Shown here one piece after another: positions 1 to 8,069 of a stretch of 64,000 bases of DNA (the first letter of the stretch is position 1; each line of letters opens with the position of its first letter). A program made the translations under genes and the position numbers. This DNA is from Streptomyces sp. NBC_00094 (GTDB taxonomy: Bacteria; Actinomycetota; Actinomycetes; Streptomycetales; Streptomycetaceae). The stretch is taken from assembly GCF_026343125.1 (NCBI RefSeq), contig NZ_JAPEMB010000001.1, positions 3,973,501 to 4,037,500 on the forward strand, read 5' to 3'. Under the pieces are notes generated by a model, which had not been told where the DNA came from, did no database searches, and saw only the letters and a program-made list of their open reading frames with translations.

Positions 1-734
1 GTCTCCGTCACCTTCGCCGGGTCGAGGACGACCCGCAGGGTCTCCTCGTCCGGGCCGGCCTCCGCGAGGACCTCGCCCCAGGGGTCGACGACGATCGAGT
101 GCCCGGCCTGTTCGACGCCCGCGTGGGTGCCGGCGGTGCCGCAGGCGAGGACGTACGCCTGGTTCTCGACCGCCCGCGCCTGGGCGAGGAGCGTCCAGTG
201 CGCGCGGCGGCGCGCGGGCCAGCCGGCCGGGACGACGAACGCCTGGGCGCCCGCGTCGACGAGGCCGCGGAAGAGCTCGGGGAAGCGCAGGTCGTAGCAG
301 GTGCCGACGCCGAGGGTGAGGTGCGGCAGGTCGACGGTGACCAGGTCCTCCCCGGCGGCCATCAGCACCGCCTCGCCCTTGTCGAAACCGAAGCGGTGGA
401 TCTTCCGGTAGGAGGCGGCGAGTTCACCGTCCGGGGAGAGGACGAGCGAGGTGTTGTAGAGGGCGCCGCCCTCCGCCTCGACGAAGGAGCCGGCGTGCAG
501 CCAGACCCCGGCGTCCCGCGCGGCCGCCGCCATCGCCTGGTGCGTCGGTCCGTTCAGCGGCTCGGACTCGGCCGCGAACGACTCGTACGCGAAGGCCCCC
601 ATGGGCCACAACTCCGGGAGGACGACCAGGTCGGCGTGGCCGGATTCCTCCCGTACGAGACGTGCCACGCGGGCACGTCGGGCGTCGACCGGTTCGTCCG
701 GGTCTACCGCGATCTGGATCAGCGAGGCGCGCAC
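1..734 (-). CDS. Carbon-nitrogen hydrolase (nitrilase superfamily), C-terminus cut by window edge
   Basis: Probably hydrolyses a small amide or nitrile-type C-N bond in the cytoplasm; the substrate cannot be read from the sequence. The Glu-Lys-Cys catalytic triad of the superfamily is visible in order: Glu41 in LVVLPELWPMG, Lys111 in YRKIHRFGFDKGE and Cys146 in GTCYDLRFPELFR. About 244 codons are present, close to the usual 260-280, so only a short C-terminal piece is missing beyond base 1. I chose the GTG at 734 because the conserved first strand (RASLIQIAVD) begins there; no ATG lies nearby in frame. It is transcribed away from the 890-1717 gene. The closest general match is the omega-amidase/NIT-like branch, but this is not proven. 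Confidence 0.85.
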   Translation of the reverse strand, partial: MRASLIQIAVDPDEPVDARRARVARLVREESGHADLVVLPELWPMGAFAYESFAAESEPLNGPTHQAMAAAARDAGVWLHAGSFVEAEGGALYNTSLVLSPDGELAASYRKIHRFGFDKGEAVLMAAGEDLVTVDLPHLTLGVGTCYDLRFPELFRGLVDAGAQAFVVPAGWPARRRAHWTLLAQARAVENQAYVLACGTAGTHAGVEQAGHSIVVDPWGEVLAEAGPDEETLRVVLDPAKVTE

Positions 735-889
735 ACTACCACCGTCCTGGCATTCGAGCCGTCAACACCGGCCTACGATCGTCACACGAAAGCACTGCCG
801 GGGTGCCTCCGGGCAGCGTAACTTAGCGTCCGAGCCGCCCACCCAGTCGTGTTTTCAGCCCGCGCACCGAAGAACCGCCGAGGGGTCCC

Positions 890-1717
890 GTGACCGTCCA
901 TCCCAGCCTCCAGAACTACGCCGACGCCTGGACCCATTCCATCGAGGCGATAGCCGAGCTGGTGCAGCCGCTCGCGGAGGGCGAATGGAACCGGCCGACC
1001 CCGTGCATCGGCTGGTCGGTGCGGGACATCGTCTCCCATGTCATCGGCGTGGAGACGGAGATGCTCGGCGACCCCCGGCCGATCCACTCCCTGCCGCGCG
1101 ATCTGTACCACGTACGCAGTGACTTCGCCCGCTACATGGAGGTCCAGGTCGATGTGCGGCGGCACCACACCGCGCCGGAGATGACCTCCGAGCTGGAGTA
1201 CATCCTCATCCGCCGGGCACGGCAGCTCCGCAACGAGAACCGCTCCCCCGAGCACCTGATCCGCGCCCCCCTCGGCGCCGAGCAGACGCTCGAACTGGCC
1301 TACCGGCTGCGCGCCTTCGACGTGTGGGTACACGAGCAGGACCTGCGGACCGCGCTGGGTGTGCCGGGCAACCTGGACTCGGCCGGTGCGCACGTCACCC
1401 GGGACGTGCTCCTGGCGGCGCTGCCGAAGGTGGTCGCCAAGGACGCCGGGGCGCCCCCGTCCTCGGCGGTGGTGCTCGACGTGACCGGTCCGGTGGAGTT
1501 CCTGCGGACGGTACGGGTCGACGCGGAGGGCCGGGGGACGGTCGACGGAGCGCCCTCGCTGGGCCCCGCGGTGACGATCGCGACGGACTGGGAGACGTTC
1601 GTCCGGCTCGCCTGCGGCCGCGTCCGGCCGGCGGACGTCGCCGACCGGGTCAAGACGGAGGGCGACGCGGAGCTGGCGCGGGCCATCCTCGACAACTTCG
1701 CGGTGACGCCCCGCTAG
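890..1717 (+). CDS. Maleylpyruvate isomerase family protein (DinB-like, mycothiol-dependent fold)
   Basis: A 275-residue protein that starts with GTG. The N-terminal half has the four-helix DinB/MDMPI signature: the segment around CIGWSVRDIVSHVIGVE carries the metal-binding His, and a second motif, FDVWVHEQDLR, follows near residue 145. This is the layout of TIGR03083-type actinobacterial proteins, thought to be mycothiol-dependent metalloenzymes. The C-terminal half is the small SCP-2-like domain usual in the family. No substrate can be assigned. The final codons run directly into the left inverted repeat of the element at 1714-1881, and the TAG stop is part of that repeat's CTAG. The gene therefore ends exactly at an element boundary. 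Confidence 0.8.
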   Translation: MTVHPSLQNYADAWTHSIEAIAELVQPLAEGEWNRPTPCIGWSVRDIVSHVIGVETEMLGDPRPIHSLPRDLYHVRSDFARYMEVQVDVRRHHTAPEMTSELEYILIRRARQLRNENRSPEHLIRAPLGAEQTLELAYRLRAFDVWVHEQDLRTALGVPGNLDSAGAHVTRDVLLAALPKVVAKDAGAPPSSAVVLDVTGPVEFLRTVRVDAEGRGTVDGAPSLGPAVTIATDWETFVRLACGRVRPADVADRVKTEGDAELARAILDNFAVTPR

Positions 1718-1881
1718 GGCCTGTCTGACAATTCGCGTCGGATCAGGCCGGGTCGTTCGGTGCGTGCGGTCGGCGTGCGGTCGGGACGTCCTCGTAGCGG
1801 GCTACGTGGGCGTTTCGGCCGTGCGTCGAGCGTGCGTGCCGGGCGGGCCGGACCCGGCGGGAATTGTCAGACAGGCCCTAG
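1714..1881. mobile_element. 168-bp MITE-like element with perfect 21-bp terminal inverted repeats
   Basis: The left end reads CTAGGGCCTGTCTGACAATT, and its exact reverse complement closes the element at 1861-1881. Both ends include CTAG, which could be a duplicated target. Homology between the arms continues imperfectly inward (GCGTCGG against CCGCCGGG). The centre holds CGTAGCGGGCTACG near 1793-1806, so the whole element can fold into one long hairpin. No transposase ORF fits inside. I infer a non-autonomous element that would need a transposase in trans. It sits between two convergent genes and could also act as a bidirectional terminator. Confidence 0.7.
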
Positions 1882-1945
1882 GGGCGCCCTGACGAACCCG
1901 GTGTCCCGGCCGGGCCCGGCGTGATCCGCAGGACCGCGCCCGGCT

Positions 1946-3304
1946 CTACACCGGTACGTGCACGGCCTCCACGCGGCTCGCGACGAGCCGTTCCCGCTCC
2001 CTGCGGTGGGTGCGGGCCTTGAGGCGCAGGATCTGCACGACGCCCAGGGCCTCCAGGACGAAGACGGACGAGAACGCGATCCGGTAGTTGTCCCCGGTCG
2101 CGTCGAGCAGCACGCCGACGGCGAGCAGCGTCGTCATCGAGGCGACGAAACCGCCCATGTTGACGATGCCCGAGGCGGTGCCCTGACGCTCCGGCGGATT
2201 GGCCGGGCGCGCGAAGTCGAAGCCGATCATCGAGGCCGGTCCGCAGGCCCCGAGGACCAGGCAGAGGGTGATCAGCAGCCACATCGGGGCGTGGTCGCCG
2301 GGGTACGCGAGCGTGGCGGCCCACAGCAGGGCGGTGGCCGCGACCGTACCGAGGGCGAGCGGGGCGCGGGCCGTGTGGTGGCGGGCGATGATCTGCCCGT
2401 ACGCGAGGCCGATGACCATGTTGGAGAGCACGACCAGGGTCAGCAGCTCGCCTGCGGTGCCCCGGGACAGGCCCTGCGCCTCGACGAGGTACGGCAGCCC
2501 CCACAGCAGCAGGAACACCATGGCCGGGAACTGCGTCGTGAAGTGGACCCACATGCCGAGCCGGGTGCCGGGCTCCCGCCACGACTCGGCGATCTGGCGG
2601 CGGACGAAGGCGGCGCCCGCGTGCCGGGCGGGCTCGGGCTCGTACCCCTCGGGGTGGTCCTTGAGGAAGAGCAGCAGCAGGACGAGGACGACGACGCCCG
2701 CGAGCGAGCTGCCGACGAAGGTGGTCGTCCAGCCGAGGCCGTGCAGGGCGCGGGCGATGAAGACGGTCGAGACGAGGTTGCCGGCCATGCCGAAGAGGGC
2801 GGCGACCTGGCCGATGAGCGGGCCGCGGCGGGCGGGGAACCAGCGGGTGCCGAGCCGCAGGACGCTGATGAAGGTCATGGCGTCGCCGCAGCCGAGGAGG
2901 GCGCGGGAGGCGAGCGCCGTGCCGTAGGTGGGCGAGAGCGCGAAGCCGAGCTGGCCGAGGGTGAAGAGCAGGACCCCGAGGGCCAGGACCTTCTTGGTGC
3001 CGAGCCGGTCGACCATGAGGCCGACGGGTATCTGCATGCCCGCGTAGACGAGCAGCTGGAGGATGGAGAAGGTGGAGAGCGCGGAGGCGTTGACGTCGAA
3101 GCGGTCGGCGGCGTCGAGGCCGGCGACGCCCAGGGACGTACGGAAGATGACGGCGACGAAGTAGACGGCGACGCCGACGCCCCAGACGAGGGCGGCGCGG
3201 CGGCCGCCGGGCGGATCGCCGGGGAGGGTGACGGCGGAGCCGTACCCGTTCCGGCTGCCACGCTCCCTTCGGCCGCCCTTGGCCTTCCGGTTGTCGCGGC
3301 TCAT
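1946..3304 (-). CDS. MFS transporter
   Basis: A 452-residue major facilitator with about twelve hydrophobic segments, starting near residue 35 (RAALVWGVGVAVYFVAVIF). The loop after the second segment has the MFS signature VGLMVDRLGTKK (the G-x-x-x-D-R-x-G form). The first 30 residues are basic and cytoplasmic. It resembles the nitrate/phthalate-type anion permeases usually paired with GntR repressors, but the substrate is unknown. The ATG at 3304 overlaps the TGA of the upstream gntR gene by four bases, so the two are co-transcribed and translationally coupled. The regulator probably senses the transported compound or its metabolite. Confidence 0.88.
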   Translation of the reverse strand: MSRDNRKAKGGRRERGSRNGYGSAVTLPGDPPGGRRAALVWGVGVAVYFVAVIFRTSLGVAGLDAADRFDVNASALSTFSILQLLVYAGMQIPVGLMVDRLGTKKVLALGVLLFTLGQLGFALSPTYGTALASRALLGCGDAMTFISVLRLGTRWFPARRGPLIGQVAALFGMAGNLVSTVFIARALHGLGWTTTFVGSSLAGVVVLVLLLLFLKDHPEGYEPEPARHAGAAFVRRQIAESWREPGTRLGMWVHFTTQFPAMVFLLLWGLPYLVEAQGLSRGTAGELLTLVVLSNMVIGLAYGQIIARHHTARAPLALGTVAATALLWAATLAYPGDHAPMWLLITLCLVLGACGPASMIGFDFARPANPPERQGTASGIVNMGGFVASMTTLLAVGVLLDATGDNYRIAFSSVFVLEALGVVQILRLKARTHRRERERLVASRVEAVHVPV

Positions 3305-3948
3305 CGGTCCTCACCCCTGACCAGGATCTTGACCCAGCTCAGGTGCTGGCGGACGCAGCGGGCCGCGCCCTCCACGTCGCCCTCGCGGATCCGGTCGAGG
3401 ATCTCGGCGTGCTCGGTGATGTTCTTGGCGATCCGGTCGGGCTGGGACTGCATCACGGCGACGCCCATACGGAGCTGGCGGTCGCGGAGCTGGTCGTAGA
3501 GGCGGGCGAGGATCTGGTTGCCGGCGTAGCGGACGATCTCGGCGTGGAAGCAGCGGTCGGTGGCGGCGACCTCGGCGAGGTCCCCGGCCTCCGCGCGCCG
3601 CTTCTGCTCCTCCAGGAGCTCTTCGAGCCGCTCGATCAGTCCGGCGGGCGCGGGCACGGCCCGGCGTACGGCGAACTCCTCGACGAGCAGCCGGGTCTCG
3701 ACGACGTCGGCGATCTCCTGGGCGGAGACGGCGAGGACGAGGGCGCCCTTCTTCGGATAGAGCTTGAGCAGTCCTTCCATCTCCAGCTTGAGCAGGGCCT
3801 CTCGGACGGGGGTCCGTGACACCCCCACCGCCAGTGCGAGCTCCCCCTCGGTGAGGAGGGTGCCGCCTTCGTAACGACGGTCGAGCACCGCCTGCTTGAC
3901 GTGCATGTAGACGCGGTCTGCGGCTGGGGGTGCGGATGCCATGCGCAC
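3301..3948 (-). CDS. GntR-family transcriptional regulator (FadR/FCD type)
   Basis: A 215-residue regulator. The N-terminal winged helix-turn-helix spans about residues 10-75; the recognition region is LTEGELALAVGVSRTPVREA, the typical GntR signature. The C-terminal all-helical FCD effector domain contains the acid and His residues expected for metal/ligand binding (VAATDRCFHAEIVRYAGN). It forms a two-gene operon with the MFS transporter and probably represses it together with itself. The GTG at 3948 and the ATG at 3942 are both possible starts. Neither has a convincing ribosome-binding site, so the transcript may be leaderless. The direct repeat at 3957-3975 just upstream is a candidate operator. 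Confidence 0.9.
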   Translation of the reverse strand: MRMASAPPAADRVYMHVKQAVLDRRYEGGTLLTEGELALAVGVSRTPVREALLKLEMEGLLKLYPKKGALVLAVSAQEIADVVETRLLVEEFAVRRAVPAPAGLIERLEELLEEQKRRAEAGDLAEVAATDRCFHAEIVRYAGNQILARLYDQLRDRQLRMGVAVMQSQPDRIAKNITEHAEILDRIREGDVEGAARCVRQHLSWVKILVRGEDR

Positions 3949-3956
3949 AGCTTAGA

Positions 3957-3975
3957 TACAACAGAGGTGCAACAG
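3957..3975. promoter_or_regulatory. Candidate GntR operator: 11-bp-spaced direct repeat
   Basis: TACAACAG at 3957-3964 is followed by TGCAACAG at 3968-3975, exactly 11 bp (one helical turn) apart, immediately upstream of the gntR start. The position suits autoregulation. Assignment to this regulator is inference from position only. Confidence 0.4.
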
Positions 3976-3992
3976 GAGCCACCATCCAGGAT

Positions 3993-4038
3993 GCGGACGG
4001 AGGCCGATGCCCTCCGCGGACGGAGGTCGATGCCCTCT
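3993..4038. repeat. Two tandem copies of a 23-bp unit
   Basis: The unit beginning GCGGACGGAGGCCGATGCCC at 3993-4015 is repeated at 4016-4038 with two substitutions. It lies between the gntR promoter region and the bkd terminator. No function is evident. Confidence 0.75.
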
Positions 4039-4042
4039 ACGC

Positions 4043-4080
4043 AAACATCCGGTGGCGGCAGAAGCCACCACCGGATGTTT
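4043..4080 (-). terminator. Rho-independent-type hairpin after bkd operon 1
   Basis: Arms 4043-4055 (AAACATCCGGTGG) and 4068-4080 are a perfect 13-bp inverted repeat around a 12-nt loop, 39 bp beyond the stop of the E2 gene. The last four bases of the right arm are also the first four bases of the parS site. Confidence 0.7.
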
Positions 4081-4090
4081 CACGTGAAAC
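4077..4090. other. parS: parS centromere site (perfect)
   Basis: GTTTCACGTGAAAC is an exact match to the 14-bp palindrome bound by ParB in Streptomyces. Such sites cluster on either side of oriC and organise the origin region for segregation during sporulation. This one is intergenic and shares GTTT with the adjacent terminator stem. Confidence 0.93.
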
Positions 4091-4119
4091 GGGCGAACCC
4101 GCTCGCTCTACCCGGGCGA

Positions 4120-5544
4120 TCAGGCCCAGGTGATGAGCCGCTTCGGCTGCTCCAGGATCGCCGCGATGTCCGCGAGGAACTTCGAGCCGAGCTCACCGTC
4201 GACCAGGCGGTGGTCGAAGGAGAGCGCGAGCGTGGTGACCTGGCGCGGCTTCACCTTGCCCTTGTGGACCCACGGCTGGAGCTTGATCGCACCGACCGCG
4301 AGGATCGCGGCCTCGCCCGGGTTCAGGATCGGCGTACCGGTGTCGACGCCGAAGACGCCGACGTTGGTGATGGTGAAGGTGCCGCCCTGCATCGCCGCCG
4401 GAGTCGTCTTGCCCTCGCGGGCGGTGGCGACCAGCTCGCTGAGGGACTTCGACAGCTCGGGCAGGGCCTGGGCGTGCGCGTCCTTGATGTTCGGCACGAT
4501 CAGACCGCGCGGGGTGGCCGCGGCGATGCCCAGGTTCACGTACCGCTTGAGCACGATCTCCTGCGCCGCCTCGTCCCAGGCCGCGTTGATGTCCGGGTTG
4601 CGCTTGACCGCGACCAGCACGGCCTTGGCGATGAGGAGCAGCGGGTTGACCCGCAGGCCCGCCATGTCCTTGTCGGACTTCAGCTCCTCGACCAGCTTCA
4701 TCGTCCGCGTGATGTCGAAGGTCACGAACTCGGTGACGTGCGGCGCGGTGAACGCCGAACCCACCATCGCCGCCGCCGTCGCCTTCCGCACACCCTTGAT
4801 GGGGATACGGGTCTCCCGCGCCTCCGACGACACCTCGGCCGTCGCGGCCGGGGCCGGAGCCTGGACCGGGACCGGCACCTGAGCCGGGGCGGCCACGGGG
4901 GCCGGGGCCTCGACGACCGGCGCGGGAGCGGGAGCCGCCGCCGCGTGGACGTCCTCACGGGTGATGATGCCGTCCGGGCCGGTCGGGGTGACCGTCGCCA
5001 GGTCGACGCCGAGGTCCTTGGCGAGCTTCCGGACCGGCGGCTTGGCCAGCGGCCGGGCCGCGGCCGGACCGTGGCCGTTGAGCTGCTCCGGTACGGAGAC
5101 GACGGCGGGAGCCTCGGGAGCGGCCGTCACCGTCGACGACGTCTTGCGCTGGCGGCGCTTGGTGGAGCTCGCGGCCACGCCGTAACCGACGAGGACGGGC
5201 TGGCGCCCCTTGGGCTCCTCCTCCTCGGCCACCGGGGCGGCGGGGGCCGCCACCACCGGGGCGGCCTCGGCCACCGGCGCCTCGACGGCGGGCGCGTCTC
5301 CGCCGCCCACGTTCACCGAGATGATGACCTGGCCGACGTCGACCGTCGTCCCCTCGGGGAAGTGCAGCGCGTGGACCGTGCCGTCGAACGGGATCGGCAG
5401 CTCGACGGCGGCCTTGGCCGTCTCGACCTCGATCACGACCTGGCCGTCGGTGACGGTGTCACCGGGCTGGACGTACCACTTGAGGATCTCGGCCTCGGTG
5501 AGGCCCTCGCCCACATCGGGCATCTTGAATTCGCGGATCGTCAC
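4120..5544 (-). CDS. bkdC: Branched-chain alpha-keto acid dehydrogenase E2, lipoamide acyltransferase (copy 1)
   Basis: The E2 core of the branched-chain keto acid dehydrogenase complex; it transfers the acyl group from E1 to CoA. Domains in order: lipoyl domain at residues 1-80 with the lipoylated Lys in EVETAKAAVE; a long Ala/Pro/Val-rich linker; peripheral E1/E3-binding domain near 165-200 (VRKLAKDLGVDLATVTPTG); and the C-terminal catalytic domain ending with HRLVDG, which carries the catalytic His and Asp. Its 474 residues are normal for the family. It follows E1beta by only 10 bp, last in the operon. The products supply isobutyryl-, isovaleryl- and 2-methylbutyryl-CoA for branched fatty acids and polyketides. 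A closely related 2-oxo acid complex cannot be excluded. Confidence 0.92.
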   Translation of the reverse strand: MTIREFKMPDVGEGLTEAEILKWYVQPGDTVTDGQVVIEVETAKAAVELPIPFDGTVHALHFPEGTTVDVGQVIISVNVGGGDAPAVEAPVAEAAPVVAAPAAPVAEEEEPKGRQPVLVGYGVAASSTKRRQRKTSSTVTAAPEAPAVVSVPEQLNGHGPAAARPLAKPPVRKLAKDLGVDLATVTPTGPDGIITREDVHAAAAPAPAPVVEAPAPVAAPAQVPVPVQAPAPAATAEVSSEARETRIPIKGVRKATAAAMVGSAFTAPHVTEFVTFDITRTMKLVEELKSDKDMAGLRVNPLLLIAKAVLVAVKRNPDINAAWDEAAQEIVLKRYVNLGIAAATPRGLIVPNIKDAHAQALPELSKSLSELVATAREGKTTPAAMQGGTFTITNVGVFGVDTGTPILNPGEAAILAVGAIKLQPWVHKGKVKPRQVTTLALSFDHRLVDGELGSKFLADIAAILEQPKRLITWA

Positions 5545-5554
5545 GGTGCTCTCC

Positions 5555-6535
5555 TCAGTACGCCAGCGAGCGGTCGACGGCGTCGAGCACGCGGTCCAGG
5601 CCCGGCAGGTACTCCTCCTCCAGGCGCGCCGGCGGGTACGGCGCGTGGTAGCCGCCGACCCGCAGGACGGGGGCCTCCAGGTGGTAGAAGCAGCGCTCGG
5701 TGATCCGGGCGGCGATCTCGGCGCCGGAGCCGAAGAACACCGGCGCCTCGTGGACGACGACCAGGCGGCGGGTCTTCTCGACCGAGGCCTGAATGGTGTC
5801 GAAGTCGAGCGGGGAGATCGAGCGGAGGTCCACGACCTCGATCGACTTGCCCTCCTCGGCGGCGGCCTCGGCCACCTCCAGGCAGGTCTTCACCATCGGG
5901 CCGTAGGCCAGCAGGGTGAGGTCCGTGCCCTCGCGGGCGACCCGGGCCTTGTGCAGCTCGCCGGGGATGGCCTCGGTGTCGACCTCGCCCTTGTCCCAGT
6001 AGCGGCGCTTGGGCTCGAAGAAGATGACCGGGTCATCGCTCTGGATCGCCTGCTGGAGCATCCAGTAGGCGTCGGAGGAGTTCGCCGGGGTGACGACCTT
6101 GAGGCCCGCGACGTGCGCGAAGAGCGACTCGGGGGACTCGGAGTGGTGCTCGACGGCACCGATGCCGCCGCCGTACGGGATGCGGATGACGACCGGCATC
6201 TTCACGGCGCCGAGCGAACGGGCCCGGATCTTCGCCAGCTGGGTGACGATCTGGTCGTACGCCGGGAAGACGAAACCGTCGAACTGGATCTCCACGACCG
6301 GCCGGTAGCCGCGCAGCGCGAGGCCGATCGCGGTGCCGACGATGCCGGACTCGGCGAGCGGGGTGTCGATGACACGGTCCTCGCCGAAGTCCTTCTGCAG
6401 ACCTTCGGTGATCCGGAAGACACCGCCGAGCTTGCCGACGTCCAGGCCCATGATGAGGACCTTGGGGTCGGTCTCCAGCGCCTTGCGCAGCGACTCGTTG
6501 AGCGCCTTCGCGAGGGGAAGCTTCTGAACAGCCAT
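5555..6535 (-). CDS. bkdB: Branched-chain alpha-keto acid dehydrogenase E1 beta subunit (copy 1)
   Basis: The beta subunit of the thiamine-diphosphate-dependent decarboxylase. The ATG at 6535 gives 326 residues beginning MAVQKLPLAKALNESL, the standard length. Family landmarks are GLDVGKLGGVFRITEGL, DTPLAESGIVGTAIG, the channel segment IPYGGGIGAVEHHSESPE, and the C-terminal transketolase domain with VVDLRSISPLD. The start lies two bases after the stop of the alpha subunit, so translation is coupled. It forms the alpha2beta2 E1 with the product of 6538-7728. Confidence 0.93.
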   Translation of the reverse strand: MAVQKLPLAKALNESLRKALETDPKVLIMGLDVGKLGGVFRITEGLQKDFGEDRVIDTPLAESGIVGTAIGLALRGYRPVVEIQFDGFVFPAYDQIVTQLAKIRARSLGAVKMPVVIRIPYGGGIGAVEHHSESPESLFAHVAGLKVVTPANSSDAYWMLQQAIQSDDPVIFFEPKRRYWDKGEVDTEAIPGELHKARVAREGTDLTLLAYGPMVKTCLEVAEAAAEEGKSIEVVDLRSISPLDFDTIQASVEKTRRLVVVHEAPVFFGSGAEIAARITERCFYHLEAPVLRVGGYHAPYPPARLEEEYLPGLDRVLDAVDRSLAY

Positions 6536-6537
6536 GA

Positions 6538-7728
6538 TTACTCGGCCTCTCCGTTCGCGAAGGACGCCTGGTAGGCGGCGAACTCCGCGCGCTCCTCGTC
6601 GACGAGCGCGTGCCCGTCCGCGTACACGTTGTCGAAGATCGCCATGTGCTCCGGGACGGGCATGGCGCGCACGACCTCGCGGACCTGCTTGCCGAGGGCC
6701 TCGCTCTCCGCCTCCAGCTCCTCGAAGAAGGCCGCGTCGGCGTGGCCCTCGTTCTCCATGTACGTCTTGAGGCGCTGGATCGGGTCCTTCGCCTCCCAGG
6801 CCTCGCGCTCCTCGTCCCGGCGGTACTTCGTCGGGTCGTCGGAGGTGGTGTGGGCGGCCATGCGGTAGGTGAACGCCTCGATGAGCGTCGGGCCCTCGCC
6901 GCGGCGGGCGCGCTCGAGCGCCCAGCGGGTGACCGCCAGGCAGGCGAGGACGTCGTTGCCGTCGACGCGGACGCCGGGGAAGCCGAAGCCGGCGGCACGC
7001 TGGTAGAGCGGGACGCGGCTCTGCTTCTCGGTGGGCTCGGAAATGGCCCACTGGTTGTTCTGGCAGAAGAACACGACCGGGGCGTTGTAGACCGCGGAGA
7101 ACACGAACGCCTCGTTCACGTCGCCCTGGCTGGAGGCGCCGTCACCGAAGTACGCGAGCACGGCGGAATCCGCGCCGTCCTTGGCGATACCCATGGCATA
7201 GCCCGTGGCGTGCAGGGTCTGCGAGCCGAGGACGATCGTGTACAGGTGGAAATTGTTGGTGCTGGGATCCCAGCCACCGTGGTTCACACCGCGGAACATT
7301 CCCAGCAGGTTCGTGGGGTCGACCCCGCGCACCCAGGCGACACCGTGCTCGCGGTAGGTGGGGAAGACGTAGTCGTCGTCCCGCAGGGCGCGGCCCGAAC
7401 CGATCTGCGCGGCTTCCTGGCCGAGCAGCGAGGCCCACAGGCCCAGCTCGCCCTGGCGCTGGAGGGACGTCGCCTCGGCGTCGAAACGACGGGTGAGGAC
7501 CATGTCGCGGTAGAGACCGCGCAGTTCCTCGGCGCTGAGGTCGATGTCGTAGTCGGGGTGCTGGACGCGCTCTCCCTCGGGCGTCAGCAGCTGGACGAGC
7601 TCGGGCTCGGTCACGTTCGCCTCCGCGCGCGTGCTCGTCTTCTTGGTGGTGCTCGTGCGCGCGCTTGCGGTGCGCTTGGCGCCGCTGCTGCGCGTCGTCT
7701 TGCGCGCGGCAGTGCTTTCCACGGTCAC
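6538..7728 (-). CDS. bkdA: Branched-chain alpha-keto acid dehydrogenase E1 alpha subunit (copy 1)
   Basis: The alpha subunit of E1, which decarboxylates 2-oxoisovalerate and related keto acids with ThDP. The cofactor motif is GDGASSQGDVNEAFVFSAVY ending in QNN. The phosphorylation-loop-like region YRMAAHTTSDDPTKYR is also present. I chose the GTG at 7728 because AGGAG stands at good spacing upstream and the open frame before it reads as non-coding. This gives 396 residues with a basic Lys/Arg/Thr/Ser-rich N-terminal extension of about 35 residues ahead of the conserved domain, an oddity not seen in copy 2. No E3 gene follows, so the shared lipoamide dehydrogenase must come from elsewhere. Confidence 0.92.
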   Translation of the reverse strand: MTVESTAARKTTRSSGAKRTASARTSTTKKTSTRAEANVTEPELVQLLTPEGERVQHPDYDIDLSAEELRGLYRDMVLTRRFDAEATSLQRQGELGLWASLLGQEAAQIGSGRALRDDDYVFPTYREHGVAWVRGVDPTNLLGMFRGVNHGGWDPSTNNFHLYTIVLGSQTLHATGYAMGIAKDGADSAVLAYFGDGASSQGDVNEAFVFSAVYNAPVVFFCQNNQWAISEPTEKQSRVPLYQRAAGFGFPGVRVDGNDVLACLAVTRWALERARRGEGPTLIEAFTYRMAAHTTSDDPTKYRRDEEREAWEAKDPIQRLKTYMENEGHADAAFFEELEAESEALGKQVREVVRAMPVPEHMAIFDNVYADGHALVDEERAEFAAYQASFANGEAE

Positions 7729-8069
7729 GTGCGTGCTCCTCCGTCGGTCCGGCCACCGGGTTCGCCGATAAGCCAGTGCGGCTCTCCGCCTTATCCGTAC
7801 CCTTCGCACGGGGTGGGTGCGACGCGGCCGGGGTCGGGCGTGACAGGTATCCCGGCGAGCGCCCTGTCTTAGGCACGTTACCCACAGCGCAGCAATCCCG
7901 CGAAACACCACTTGACCTGCGATTTTGCTTGGATTTCCAAGTAAATCGAGAAAAGCGGGAACAGCGGCTGGTCAACGCGTCGGCAGCGGCCAGACGGGCC
8001 GCCGGAACACCCGGCACGTTATCCCGCGCACCCCGGGCGCGGGAAGAGCCAATATGTGAGACTGACTGG
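7729..8069. promoter_or_regulatory. Divergent promoter region between bkd operon 1 and the response regulator
   Basis: This 341-bp gap has no credible gene. Its notable content is an AT-rich island near 7911-7950 that holds TTGACC (7912-7917) and the palindrome CTTGGATTTCCAAG at 7928-7941. Outside that core, TTTG and TAAA flanks extend the symmetry with one mismatch. It lies 200 bp from the bkdA start and 129 bp from the regulator start, so it could serve either promoter. Confidence 0.5.

Noticed and set aside
3901..5703. Long open frame on the plus strand opposite the bkdC gene, including FHVKR encoded by parS
   Set aside because: It is antisense to a gene with complete lipoyl, E3-binding and catalytic motifs; its composition (Arg/Gly/Asp-rich) is that of a high-GC shadow frame.
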